Made by a program: the position numbers and the translations under genes. Shown in pieces: positions 47,471 to 58,982 of a stretch of DNA of 64,000 nt. The stretch is taken from positions 2,232,001 through 2,296,000 of the forward strand of contig OZ023185.1 in assembly GCA_963995505.1 (NCBI GenBank), given 5' to 3'. The notes under the pieces were generated by a model, which saw only the letters and a list, made by a program, of their open reading frames with translations, made no database searches and was not told the DNA's origin. Numbering within the stretch: position 1 is the first letter of the stretch; each line of letters starts with the position of its first letter. The DNA is from Hypericum androsaemum (lineage: Eukaryota; Streptophyta; Magnoliopsida; Malpighiales; Hypericaceae).

Positions 47471-49242
47471 AGTGGTTTGGTTTGGTCTTTTATTGGCGAT
47501 GAAAATGGAGGAATTACCCGAGTACGAAAAGAAGATGGGACTGTCGTGTACGGTCGTTGTCCACATAGAGTAAAGACTAAAGAGCAACGTAACTAAAAGC
47601 CTTTTAAAAAAAAAACTAAAAGCGAAAACGCTAAAGATGCCCGGCTTTTCAATTATTCTTTTCCGGAAGGGCCAGATTCATGGTTATCGTAGATTCAGGT
47701 TAACTTTCCATCTTAAGACGACGACGGTTTTTTTTTTACTTACCGTTTTTGAGCTTGAGATATTGAAAACGTACAAGTGTTAAATATTCATTGGGATAAG
47801 TTTGTCACCTTCAAAAGTCTCAACCAATTTAAATTTGTATTTGTTAGTGTCCGAATAATAGATAGTAAAAAAAAGTTAACTTTCCATCCGACTTTTTCTT
47901 TACAAAATTCTTACTCTCAAACTCTCACCTTTACCGTCAGGTTTCAGATTGAATCCGGTATTTCGTATCAAACGGGAAGGACAAAGCTATCATTTATTAG
48001 GGACGCGTGCACGTCCCATCAGTGAAGAGAGAGAAGATGTGGGGGTGCTTGGAGGATTTTGGGCGCATGGCCACAATTTTTTTATTTTTTAATCCGATCC
48101 TTATTCGCATATTATATAAAAATAAATCAAACTGATATAGTATTTAAATAATTATTTAAATTTTTATTGTACGTATTAATCAATATTATTATAATTGGAT
48201 ATGTCATTTTACGTAACCAGACATTCTATTTTAACATAAATAAATATACCATTTAATTTATTTAGTTAATTTTTTATCATAAGTAGTAATTAATATTAAT
48301 TATTTTAATATAACATGTTATACCATTTTATCATAATCGAACGTACCATTTACGTAATCGGGTATGCCAGCATCAAATTATGTATAGAGAATACAAATTG
48401 CAGAAAATATATACAATAAAAAAGAGAACACTCCAATAAATTCCAACGCAACAGAAATGGAAGGTTGCACGGGAAATCGTGTGAACTTTCAATTTTTTAT
48501 TAGAGATATACTACTAAACTCCGTTATAAACCAAATTGAATAATGAAATATAAATAATTAATATTGACTATACTAACAGTTCATATTTTAACTAATTTTT
48601 CATATTAAAATAGTGTAATTAAATAATTGAATTCATATTCGAGCCATCCATGAACGAATCGAACATGAATCTATATCTTAAATTTGTCAATTTATCGAAT
48701 TTTTCGGTGAATCAAATTTTCAATTTCGAAATGAGAGAGAAGGAAGGAAGTAAAATGCGAGAGATAAAGAGAAAAAAGTTATAGATGTTTTAGAAATTTT
48801 AGAAATTTTATAGTTTTAAAATTAGTCATAATGACCATACACAGTGACTTAATATAAACGAGTGACCATAAAGAAAAAAAAATATATTAATGACCATGAG
48901 CTAAAATTTATAAAAAAATTTGTCACAATGAGTTTTTTTTACCCGTTTCAGATCCAACCCCATTCATAGCAAAAAGTAACAGTTTAAGCCTATTTCTTGG
49001 TTATTGGGCCTGTGAGGACGATCTGAAAAGTATTTATTTGGGCCCGGGCTTCAATTAAAGCCTATTTCAAGCAAAGACAATGGGTTAGTTAACTCTGTTC
49101 GATACTTTACGTGAGAGTTGAGACAGCGCTCGATGTATGATTAGTCATGGCAGCACGTGGCATTAACGTCATCTTAAAAACATTTGCAACGGCCCTAATT
49201 ATAACTCTCGATATAAAGAGAGATTAACCTTCTAAAAAAAAG
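47471..49242. other. Intergenic DNA
   Basis: The first part (47471-47750) is presumably the displaced upstream promoter DNA of the UNE10/PIF8 gene. The rest is AT-rich, with no gene recognised. Confidence 0.5.
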
Positions 49243-49420
49243 GCAAATTGCCCTAAGGTCCGTGGTATTTGATAAAATTACTAATAAAGTCCTTATTATT
49301 TTGAAACCCCTCTTTTCATCCTCTAAGTTTCGTAAAATAGAACTCTCAGGTCTCTGGCTCCAGTACTGGAAAGTAACTCCGACAAAATTAAACCTGAAAG
49401 GACCAAAATGTCCCTCAATT
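49243..49420. mobile_element. Single arm of a TIR-element family
   Basis: The GGTCCGTGGTATTTGATAAAAT...AAGTCCTTATTATTTTGAAA pattern resembles the arms of the elements at 54473 and 60101. It is followed by GGACCAAAATGTCCCT, which resembles ATGACCAAAATACTCTC at 54637. I find no inverted partner before the copia sequence at 49768, so this is a truncated copy. Confidence 0.5.
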
Positions 49421-49767
49421 TAAAAAAATTAAAAATATTTCATCTCACCCCTCTCTTCTCTCCTCCCCCCTCCCAGACGAAACGTTGTCGTCTTCCACAA
49501 AAAATCATCGTCCCGTCCACTGTGAGAAGATCTTCTCCATCCCTAAACCTCTGCAACTTTCATTTTTCTCTCAAAATTGGTTTTAATTTATAACTTTTTT
49601 ACAACTAGAGAAACTTCAATCTCATGAAATTGTCAAGTATCCAGCCGGTCAACACTGTCCAACGACTTGCACCAGCTTCCCGAGATTCTCTCCTCCATGA
49701 CCATTCACTTCGCTTTGGAACGTTTGACCCACAACAACTCATTGTGGAGAGAAATGTGAAGTAAGGT

Positions 49768-51907
49768 TGTTAAATTAGCTGTACATATTTCTGTAATTAG
49801 TTAAACATGGGTCCTGTTAGATAGCTAATTAGTTACAACTCGTAGTTTAAATATCTGTAAATCCTCAACGTATCAATCAAGCAAGATTCTAAGTTTTTCT
49901 TGCAAATATTTTTTCCACTTCTAAAAATCTTCATGGTATCAGAGCTTATTAGGTATATCAGCGCCTAATATTTTGTGCTCCTGTGACATTCAACCTGGTT
50001 GATCCGAAAGCAACCATGGCCGTCACCAATCCCACTGACGAAGCTCTCTCCAGTCAACTGTCCAGCCCATATCATCTTCATTCCAACGAGAACCCGGCGT
50101 TGGTTCTTGTCTCTCCGGTCCTGAATGGCGATAACTACCATTCGTGGTCTCGATCGATGGTCATTGCTCTAAAATTCAAGAATAAACTCCAGTTTGTTGA
50201 TGGTACGTTTGTTGCTCCTAATACTGATGATGCTCAGTTTCCTTCCTAGGAACATTGCAATACAATGGTCCTTAGTTGGATCATGCACTCGATCGAACCC
50301 TCGATCGTACAAAGCCTCATATAAATGGAGACCGCTGTTGATGTCTGGGCCGACCTCCGTGAAAGATTTGGGCGCGGCGATGCCATCCGGATATGTGATC
50401 TCCAAGAAGAAATTTACAGTCTCCGACAAAGAGCGCTGTCTGTCAATGATTATTTTTCAAACTTCAAGACTCTTTGGGATCAATTGGTCCAATTTTGTCC
50501 AATCCTGGGTTGTAAGTGCACCTCTCTACTCGGCTCTAATTCGAATTCTTGCATTGTCCATACCACTGTCAAGGCCTACAGGGACAATGATCAAATAATC
50601 TGCTTCTTGCGCGGGTTGAATGACAACTACGACACCCTCCTTTCTCAGATGCTTCTGATTGAGCCACTTCCACCTGTGAATCATGCACTCTTTCTGGCAC
50701 TTCAGCACGAGCGTCAACTTCTCAACAATCCAGGGCTTGGTCTAATAGCTGCTACAAATGGCAATCCATCTCACGATCAGCAGATGGTCAATGCCACCGG
50801 TCGGCCAGGAAATTCTCATCGCTCTTGGGAGAAAGGACGGCGTCCTCATTGCACATAATGTGACAAGCCGGGCATACTGTTGACAAGTGTTTCAAGAAGC
50901 ACGGTTATCGTCCCGGTTATAAGCCCAAGCCACGGACAAAAATCTGTTAAGGAGAGGATGATTGTGTCCCCACGAATATTCCTTTCCCTTTCCTTACTGT
51001 TTTATCATCATTAACACGTGTTACACTCTCACTGGTAACAAGGAATTATAAACCTTGCCAGATCTCTCTTGGGAAAAATATACGATGATGAGGAAATAAT
51101 ATGGTTCATTTTTCTTTCCTCCACTTTAAAGTTTTTCCCTAATATTTTTCCTTCCTTCTTCCTTATTGCAAGCTATTTGGCCACACGATTGACAAATGCT
51201 ACAAGAAGCATGGTTATCCAGCTGGTTGGAAATCAAAGTCTCAGACCAAGACGACTCATCCATCTAATTACAACATGGCAAATTGCGTTGCTCCTTCTAT
51301 TCCACAGGGCACAACTGATCTCGGTCAGAAACTTTCAAGGATGAATTTGACTGCAGAGCAGCACTCTTCCATCATGACTCTAATGCATCAACACTCATCC
51401 GTGTCTGGTAAGAATGTTGGATACTCTCCAAACGGACTCACTGGTCCCTTGCCTCACATTAACACCACCTCTTCCATTATTCCTTCCATGTCAGGTAGCT
51501 TGATCAAATCCTTTATTGGTAATCTTTCTTCCATTTCTAGTACAAGTTAGATAATAGACACTGGAGCCACTGACCATATAGCTTGTTCTTTAGACCTTTT
51601 CGCTAGTTATCGTGCACTTCATGATGTGTATATTCTTCTCCCAACTGGTTCTAGAACTCAAGCCACTCATATAGGTGTTGTCCAACTCTCCAATGACCTC
51701 CAGCTCACAGATGTTCTCCATGTTCCTACATTCACTTTTAATCTGTTGTCCATTAGTCGCCTTCTTAAGTCATCTCCATACACTGCCAATTTCTCTGCTG
51801 AAAAAGGAACCTTGGAGCGTGCACCAAATGCTCCAAGCAACCGGCTGGCAATTCTTGTTGGGAACATGTGGGTCCCATTGGATGCCACAATTAATTTCTC
51901 CAGCATC
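49768..51907 (+). mobile_element. Truncated Ty1-copia element (second family)
   Basis: A short LTR (49768-49933, TGTTAAAT...TTCA, 166 bp) is followed at 49934-49945 by TGGTATCAGAGC, an exact initiator-tRNA-Met site. Gag begins near 49983 (VLNGDNYHSWSRSM...), with in-frame stops at 50247-50249 and 50322-50324, then continues 50325-50858. The protease motif DTGATDHIACS is near 51560, and LHVPTFTFNLLSISRL is at about 51720. Integrase, RT, RNase H and the 3' LTR are missing. The zinc-knuckle segment occurs twice, on either side of an inserted 221-bp repeat. Confidence 0.88.
50945..51165 (+). repeat. 221-bp LTR-like direct repeat, copy A
   Basis: This starts TGTTAAGGAGAGGATGATTG and ends TTCCTTA. 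It is about 95% identical to 51920-52140. Its ends are the inverted pair TGTTRAGGA...TCCTTA(ACA missing), like a copia LTR. It interrupts the gag frame between two versions of the zinc knuckle. Confidence 0.85.
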
Positions 51908-51919
51908 AGGATAAAAATC

Positions 51920-52140
51920 TGTTGAGGAGAGGATGATTGTGTCCCCACGAATATTCGTTTCCCTTTCCTTACTATTTTATCATCATTAACACGTGTTGCA
52001 CTCTCACTGGTAACAAGGAATTATAAACCTTGCCAGATCTCTCTTGGGAAAAATATACAATGACGAGGAAATAATATGGTTCCTTTTTCTTTCCTCCACT
52101 TTAAAAATTTTTCCTGATATTTTTCCTTCCTTCTTCCTTA
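51920..52140 (+). repeat. 221-bp LTR-like direct repeat, copy B
   Basis: This is the partner of copy A and ends the copia homology. Together the repeats bound 1.2 kb, as the LTRs of a small non-autonomous element would. No primer site follows copy A, so two solo LTRs or a duplication are also possible. Confidence 0.85.
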
Positions 52141-52294
52141 AGTTTTATCACATCGTACACTTGGATTGGATCAACGAGTGAGATAGTTATTCTAAACGAT
52201 TTGAAACGCAGCAGCAATGCTAAAGGGTGTTATGAGCATCAGATATGGCAGTTTGGTGTTGTGAAATCTGAGACTGTTGGATTGTGGTGCAGAA

Positions 52295-52520
52295 ATGGCT
52301 TTAGGCGGAACTGCTCCCCCGAGAGGAAGTGATGCAGCAGCTGCAAGCTTGCCAAGGAGGCGGGGTGCTAGTGCTGGTGGTGCTACTTCAGGCGGAGCAG
52401 GGACTATGCTCCAGTTCTACACCGACGATGCTCCGAACGTTGTTCTCGCCATGATCGTTGGATTCATCCATCGCCTTTGTTTCGATTCTTCATGTGATCG
52501 GCAAGCTCTATATTGTGAAT
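52295..52520 (+). pseudogene. SEC61B: SEC61-beta translocon subunit, broken
   Basis: The ATG at 52295 opens a frame with [12 protein letters not shown], an Arg-rich segment and [12 protein letters not shown], hallmarks of the beta subunit of the ER Sec61 protein-conducting channel (a tail-anchored protein of about 80-110 residues). Two lesions are visible. The six or so residues normally found between DDAP and the NVVL start of the membrane segment are missing in frame. A 4-bp tandem duplication, CATC at 52465-52468 and 52469-52472, shifts the frame inside the single transmembrane helix, replacing the rest of it and ending at a stop at about 52520. The tail anchor is lost, so the product should not function. 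Intact-looking UTR-like sequence surrounds it. Confidence 0.9.
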
Positions 52521-52529
52521 AGGGGGAGG

Positions 52530-53105
52530 CTTGAGCTTTCTAGAGTGAACACACACATATAAAAGTAGTCGTTAGTTACAGCGGATACCATAGGGTCGTG
52601 TTCTGCATCACAACATTAAGTTTGGTGTTCCAGCTGGCTTTGATTGATGAATGCCAGTGCTTAATGACTGATTCGATTATGATGTGCGGGTAATATCGCC
52701 TTTCCTGCTTCATGGTTGAAACTCTTATACACCATTTAATTGATCAACTCTAAATAAATAAATAAATTTTCTAGTCTTCAACAAGCTTCTAATTGATAAG
52801 AAGAATTTTACCACTATTTTTTTTAATTAAAAAAAAAGAATTTTAGCATTATTTGATTCACTTCCGAAAACAAAAAAAGGGCTAACTTCAAAATATGACA
52901 ATTGGGACGCCAGATTGATCTCACAATCGACCTATTAGTTTAGTAGTCCAAGTACTGCGCATCCACCCGATCCTTTAAAGTCCGTGTGGAAACCAAGCCG
53001 ATGAGAAATTAGCCCAAATTCTTGGGCTTGGGGACTTGATTATAAATTCACAAAACTAGAAAGCATTAAAAGGAAGTTTGACCTGAAATACCCGATTAGA
53101 AACAG
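52530..53105. other. Spacer between two gene relics
   Basis: This holds the probable 3' UTR of the SEC61-beta relic (to about 52740), then AT-rich DNA. No separate gene is seen. Confidence 0.5.
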
Positions 53106-53540
53106 GCGCTTATTTACCAAAAGACCATCCAGGAGACCGTCGACGGCGCCATCGGGTCGTCCAGGTCCCACCTTCACGAAATCCTGTCAACCGCTTCCGC
53201 CCACTCCCAGCTCGGTCTCGTAAGCTTTCCGCTCGTTTAGTTCTCTTCGGTAAATACTTTTGTGTAGGATGTTGCATAACCGCTATAAGGCGAGCAGGAA
53301 TATGCGAGGGGCGGTGTCTACGAGGATATGGCGGTTGGGAAGGTTAAAGGTAAAAATGCAGATTTATAATTCTGAATGTTTTGGATTTTCTTTGTACCTG
53401 TTTTGCTTAAATGCTTTTTTTTTTGGCTTGGCGCAGAAGGAGTTAACGTAGCAGCAGCTTCGCATCCTTTGATTAATGGAGGAATCATCGTCGGTTCGGT
53501 AGCTGTTCTTCTTCAAGGGTAGCTATTGGCAGCAGTTGCA

Positions 53541-54457
53541 GGGATGGCAATTAGACCCTTATCCTGAGGGTCTACCCTGATCCAGACCCGAAGGGTCCAA
53601 GACCCGTTGACTTTGACCGGGTCTAGACCCTGATCCTGCCCGGATCCTGATATTTTAAAAGGATAAGGGCATGGGTATGGATCTATAGGATACTGCCCTG
53701 ATCCTACCCGAATTTTTTTAATTAATATTAAAATAATATACATGTATATTAATTATTAGACATAATACAAATTCTCAATTTTATTGGTAGGTAAATATTT
53801 TTTATTAAAACAAAAGTTCAAAACAGAGGAAGCGCGAAAGGAAAGATAAGATAAAGGGGCCCGATATTACATCAGTTATAATCCCACCCCGACCAAAACG
53901 TTCCCTCAACCTCAAGAGGTAAAGAAGAGGGACCTATAAATTCTTGTAGGCAATCAAGAAAGTGATCAGCGATTGATTGTGAATGATCAAGGCATCCGTT
54001 CAAAGGATCCACTCTTGGACATGGAAGAGTACAAAATACAGAGAAACTCATTATCGTACCTCGCCTCATTGAAGATAATACCATTACGAAGCAGCCACAT
54101 GCCCCAAGTAATAGCAGCAAAAATTACAAACCAAATTCTCAATTTTAACTTACCCAACTTCAACTTTTTTTTGATTTGTTTTTTTGGTTTCTTTGTATTG
54201 ATATGTTTAATGAATGAAAATGTCACATTGCTATTTGAAAACTATCAAAAGATAATTTAATTTTTAAAAATTAAATATATTTAAAAAAATACGGACCCGC
54301 GGGTCGCCCTGATCCTGCCCGATTTTTTAGGATCCAAATCCTGCCCGAATCCTTATTTTTAAAGAGGATAAGGGTAAGGATTTGGTTCCACCATTTAAAA
54401 AGAGGGTAAGGATCTGGGTCCTATAGATCCTACCCGGATCCTGCCCATTGCCATCCC
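53541..54457. mobile_element. Non-autonomous TIR element (hAT-like)
   Basis: The terminal GGGATGGCAA at 53541 is matched inverted by TTGCCATCCC ending at 54457. Subterminal GGGTCTA/GATCCTGCCCG motifs occur at both ends. The GGGATGGCAAT end is common among plant hAT elements. An 8-bp duplication is not clear, perhaps because of mutation. It lies within the RHIP1 relic. Confidence 0.75.
53870..54230 (-). pseudogene. LINE reverse-transcriptase tail fragment
   Basis: The minus-strand frame contains IWFVIFAAITWGMWLLRNGI followed by IFNEA, typical of the zf-RVT region at the end of plant LINE polyproteins. The rest of the polyprotein is absent. It sits inside the hAT-like element as captured or earlier-inserted sequence. 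Confidence 0.6.
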
Positions 54458-54472
54458 CAAGCATTTGTTTAT

Positions 54473-55800
54473 GGACAAATTATACTCACATCCCTGTACT
54501 TTAGTCGCCCTCCTCCTAGGGTCCTTAGATTTTGGAAAAAGATTATTCCGTCCCTAAGTTTTGATGATAATAGACTATCGAGTCCCTGGAGCCAGAATAT
54601 TCTATATTCTCCGGTGAACCCCACCTGAAATGACCAAAATACTCTCCTTGTTAAATTTTACTCAATCTTCAACCTTAAACCAAAAAAAGTCTCTCCCTCT
54701 TCACCTTCTTTCCCAATTCATCTTCAACCCTCAACCTTAAAAATATCAATTCGAAGTAGCAATCTAAATATTTTCAATAAGAATCAAAATTAGACAGAAC
54801 GCTCCGAAGAAGTGAGCTCAAATGAAGAACTTAATGAACGCCTCATTCTTGAAATACCGATTCTGAGCCGAATCTGTATTTTTTTCCCTAAAAAAACTAA
54901 CAATTTCCAAAGAAAACAAAAATATTTTCTAATTGCAAGTCAATTTCGTAAACATGTAAACAAAAAAAGGGAAAAAATAGATAAATTAGTAAAAAAATTG
55001 AAATCGATTCCCCTTTCTTGCGTCGGAGAAGAAACCCTAATTCGGAAAGAGAAAAAATCGATCCCAAGCTTCGTGAGCTGATCCTTTGATTTCGTACACG
55101 ATGGGAGACGACCCCTTCATGCTCAGCTAGAACGCTGCCGTTCGCGGTGCCCCCAAGGGCCAGAACCGGAACAACGTCCAATAGCTCGCCAGAACCCAGG
55201 TCCGAAAAGGTGGTAGTCGGCCCTTTAGCTCGCCGTTCCCCGACCTCGACGACGCAAAATTCAAGGTATTCGGCCTCACCAATGAGTGTCAGCTCGCCGT
55301 GCTCCGCGTGCTGCTCAGCGTCGTGTGTTGGTCTTCGTCGTTCAACTCCCTCGTACTCTCTGAGAAGAAGATGGATGGAGAAGAGAGCCTTCCCCGCCGT
55401 TGGGTTTAATTGGTTTTTGTTTGATAGAAGTGTGTTTGATTGATTTTAGTTTTGTTGCTCGTCATTGGATTTTGTTGGTTTTAATGATTTTTGTGTGGTT
55501 GTTCTTCATTGATTTTTAGGTTTGGAAGTGCCAGAAGAAGTGTGTTTGATTGATTTAGGTTTGGAAGGAGGGGGAGAGAGAAGAGGGGAGGAAGGAGGGG
55601 GAGAGAGAATTAATCTTTTTTAAGTAGAAGGGTATTTTGGTCATTTCAAATTGGGATTCACCGTAAAAAAAAATATTCCGGTTCCAGAGACCCGAGAGTC
55701 TATTATCATCAAAACTTAAAGATGGGACAATCATTTTCCAAAAGTCAGGAACTCTAGGAAGAGAATGACCAAAGGACAGGGACTTGAGAATAATTTGCCC
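54473..55800. mobile_element. Pack-type TIR element with captured gene fragment
   Basis: This 1.33-kb element has inverted arms of about 190 bp: the left GGACAAATTATACTCACATC is matched by GGGCAAATTATTCTCAAGTC on the opposite strand at the right. It has an exact 8-bp flanking repeat TTGTTTAT (54465-54472 and 55801-55808). There is no transposase. Its interior (about 55080-55330) is GC-rich and coding-like: a frame from ATG at 55101 reads MGDDPFMLS, then stops at 55128-55130, then continues with a protein-like PFSSPFPDLDDAKFKVFGL and TNECQLAVLRVLLSVV. The source gene is not recognised. Capture of a host gene fragment by a Mutator-like element is the likely reading. Confidence 0.75.
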
Positions 55801-57329
55801 TTGTTTATTTATCCATTTGTTCTGTTATTTGAAACCCCTGAGCCTTTGTGGTTGTTGAAGAGATAACAAAGTAGCCAATTCGATTGGGTTAGGTAGTGGC
55901 TGAACTGTTGTTGCCGCGAACTCTATCGTGCAGGGCCAAGGCGCTTTCTGTACTCCCAACACGTTGTTGCGTCTTTTCGTCGAGTTTGGATTCCTATCGA
56001 ATTATGGTTACTTGTTTGCTACTGTCTTGTCATGGTTTCTACCAGCTATATTGAATCTTGTTCCATGCATGTACAAGCTCTGATTATTCGCTTTTGAGCC
56101 AAAAATTTCTTAGAGGTTTTGACCTTTTCCTACGGTTCCTCAACGGTATAATCTGATCTTATGTATTTCATGTCCTTGGTCTTTAGATTTTACGGTCTTC
56201 GAGTTGTAGCTATAGTTATGCTTTTGACTTGTTCCTCACATTATTCAGGATTTCGTTTCTTGCTGCAGGATATATGCTTTTGCAAGCTGATGTCAGAGCG
56301 AAGGAATTACGGGATTCAATCAATATCTTGAAAGCTGAAAGCGAGAAGTTGGAGGTACTGTCTTCAAAGCTATCTCTCTGATGAGTTTTTGTTGTTTATT
56401 AAGTGAGCGCGTACACGGATATAATGCACAGTTCTGTGAAGTTTTACAGTCTCTGGAATACTCACAATGTCTTGTTGTGCTGATCATGCACCTCTTGATA
56501 GTCAGATTGCAAAACTTCAGAATAATTTAGAGATGTCTTTGTCTTTGTTTTACTAATTTTTCATTTCCTGGAACACTTGTATCTCAAGTAAATATGTCAA
56601 GGTTACATTCAGTAAATGAGTAAATTCCAAAATCCTTCCTTCGAGGAAAACGAGTCATAAAACACTTCAAGCTGTGCCCGATCTTTGCGTGTTCCACAAT
56701 GCTTATAAGCTTGTCTTCTGATATTTGACCCTAAATTATCACTTTGAACCATACTTTCAAGCCATTCAAATGGAAGACATTGTGATTTAACTGCTCACTC
56801 AAATGGATCTGATTGACTTGTATTCTTGTTGTATTAACTGCTCTCTCTGGTGTGCTTCAGGCTTGAAAGGAGTCCTCCGAGAACTTCCTAGTAGAGAAGC
56901 ATCAAAATTCCAGAAGCAAGTAAGTTGTTTAGGCAAGAGGAGTTTGGACACTAATAGTTGCACTCATTAGATAAAGAAAATAGTGCTCAGCTGGTTGGTT
57001 CAGGAACGACGAAAAGGTTTTCTGTTACTAGTAACTTTCATTAGTGTCATTCCCGTTCTGCTGTCCTAAGAGCAAGGTTTTTATAATTGAAATTTTGGAT
57101 CATTCTCTTGAAATGGGCTCTGATGACTGCGAGACAGGATTATCTTGTTCTTTTGCTGACCTTTTTGTTCTTCTCTGTGGTAGGCAAGCCAATGTTCTAA
57201 CACACAACACTAAACTCTCTGAAACTGTGTGGTTGACAGGTTAGCAGCCTTGCAACCGAGGTAGAACAAGAAAAATATGCTTTGGTCAAAGAGGTAACCA
57301 AAATCAGCAACTATGGAATCTCTGTCTGA

Positions 57330-57913
57330 GAATGCTCTGTATTTGCCATGTTTTTGAGGATGATGGTATATATGAAAGGCTGCGTTGACCGGCTTCGATC
57401 ACGCATACCCATTAGTTGGAGATCATTTTTCTGCACCTCGATCAAATAAGTAACCCCCGGGGTAAAGTTACTCATATATTCAGAATCTATCATTGTCGTC
57501 GGGTCTCCGATGAGATGTGAAGGCTGGTTGCTTGTGTTTATCTATTTTGCTGTCTGATGAGGGATAGTCTTCTGGGTCAAGTGAAATTTCACTTGGCAGC
57601 CTTCCTGATGTGCATAATATTTTCCGAGTTCGAATGGCTATATTTTTCCTCATATTCGAGCAGTTGTGTTTTTCGATCATAAAATTTAAACCTAACAAAC
57701 TTCTAAAAAAACATCTATAGGAGCATCAAGCTTCTCTAACCTTGGCCTTTTGTGAGCTAAAAGTCAATGGCCCATGGACAACCGAAAGCAATGAACCGTC
57801 AACTACACAATTTCCCATATGTGGACGACGTGAAACGGAATTCGAGCTCTTTATTCTTTAACGTAGAAATTTGCGTTGCCCTTGGAAACGCGGAAGGGTT
57901 AAAAGTGTCGGTG

Positions 57914-57975
<62 letters not shown>

Positions 57976-58975
57976 AAAAGTGTCGGTGATATTATATATA
58001 TATATTTATTGTTTAAACTGTAAATGGTATATGCATATGCATGTGTCATTGCACGGCAAGTGCAAAAATCACATAGGATCGTTCCGAAACTTGCTACCAA
58101 AATAATGACGGCACGTGATCCTCTCCTCTCCGTAACGCGGCTGGTACCCGCAATTCTTCATTCTTAATTGCCAACTGACAGTTTCTTTAAAAGAAAATTT
58201 GACAAGCGGGCAAGAGAAAGCGAACATTATTATAGATAGAGCCGAGGGAGGGGTACACCACCAGGACACCCTTTCGTCGCCAGAGGACAAATTAACACTG
58301 CCATGTAAAGCCCTACTCTTCTACTATTGCGACAGCCATGTGGGTGCAAGGGTAACGCGTAAAAAAAAATCTCTTTCGCCAAATCAATATCACTTATATG
58401 CAGTATGGTATGATGAATACGATGTCGGTCCTTAAGCATGAGGTGGGACTGTGAAAGGATCGAGTCCCAACGACCATCCAAGATCCGGAGTTGTAGAAAT
58501 AATTTACTCAAAAAAAAAACACTTATATCAACTATTACTACGTTTAAAATTCAAGTTCAAAGACATAATAGTACTAAAATTTTGTTGTAAAGTATATTCG
58601 ACTCGAAAATAATTTTTTTTTTTGAGAAACATGAAATAAAGTTATTTTAATTTAAATAAATGTTTCGGTTGTCATAGATCTTATCGACTTAATCAGAAGA
58701 AATACGAGAGATGTGGGAAAATGGAGCAGCAAGATTGAATTTGTATACATCTTGAAGAATTGAACTAAGATAGCGAGAAAAAAGTTTGAGGTCACGCGGG
58801 GAACCCAACCCGGGTTAGGGTAGTTGAGGAAGTCTTTAAGACCCCCAACCCAGCCATTTTCACCCTTGTTAATTTCAAATATTTTTTCGAGCTAAATAAG
58901 TAGAAAGAAAAAGAATTAGTAGAAAGAACTAATAATCAAATTAATGTTTTTATTAACCTAACGTCCCGGGCCGCG
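57330..58975. other. Intergenic region with AT microsatellite
   Basis: No gene is recognised. An (AT)n run of about 54 bp at 57918-57971 is bordered by two copies of GTTAAAAGTGTCGGTGATAT (about 57898 and 57972), so it probably expanded within a short duplication. ORFs coding Tyr-Ile repeats there are by-products. Confidence 0.6.
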
Positions 58976-58982
58976 AGTGACG

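Larger units (their letters stand above)
53106..57329 (+). pseudogene. RHIP1: RHIP1-like gene relic split by transposons
   Basis: Exon-like blocks match plant RGS1-HXK1-interacting protein 1: 53106-53219 (KTIQETVDGAIGSSRSHLHE), 53268-53349 (ending VYEDMAVGKVK), 53437-53518 (EGVNVAAASHPLINGG), 55934 to about 55990, 56269-56354 (DVRAKELRDSINILKAESEK), 56861-56919 (GLKGVLRELPSREASKFQKQ) and 57240-57329 (ending KISNYGISV, stop). Most blocks keep GT-AG borders. The start codon is missing, the second block has two in-frame stops, the fourth is frameshifted, and a block between 56354 and 56861 is absent. Two TIR elements fill the gap between the third and fourth blocks. In Arabidopsis RHIP1 links the glucose sensors RGS1 and HXK1. 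Here it is a non-processed pseudogene. Confidence 0.82.

Noticed and set aside
57767..58105. Tyr-Ile repeat ORFs on both strands
   Set aside because: They are created by the (AT)n microsatellite.
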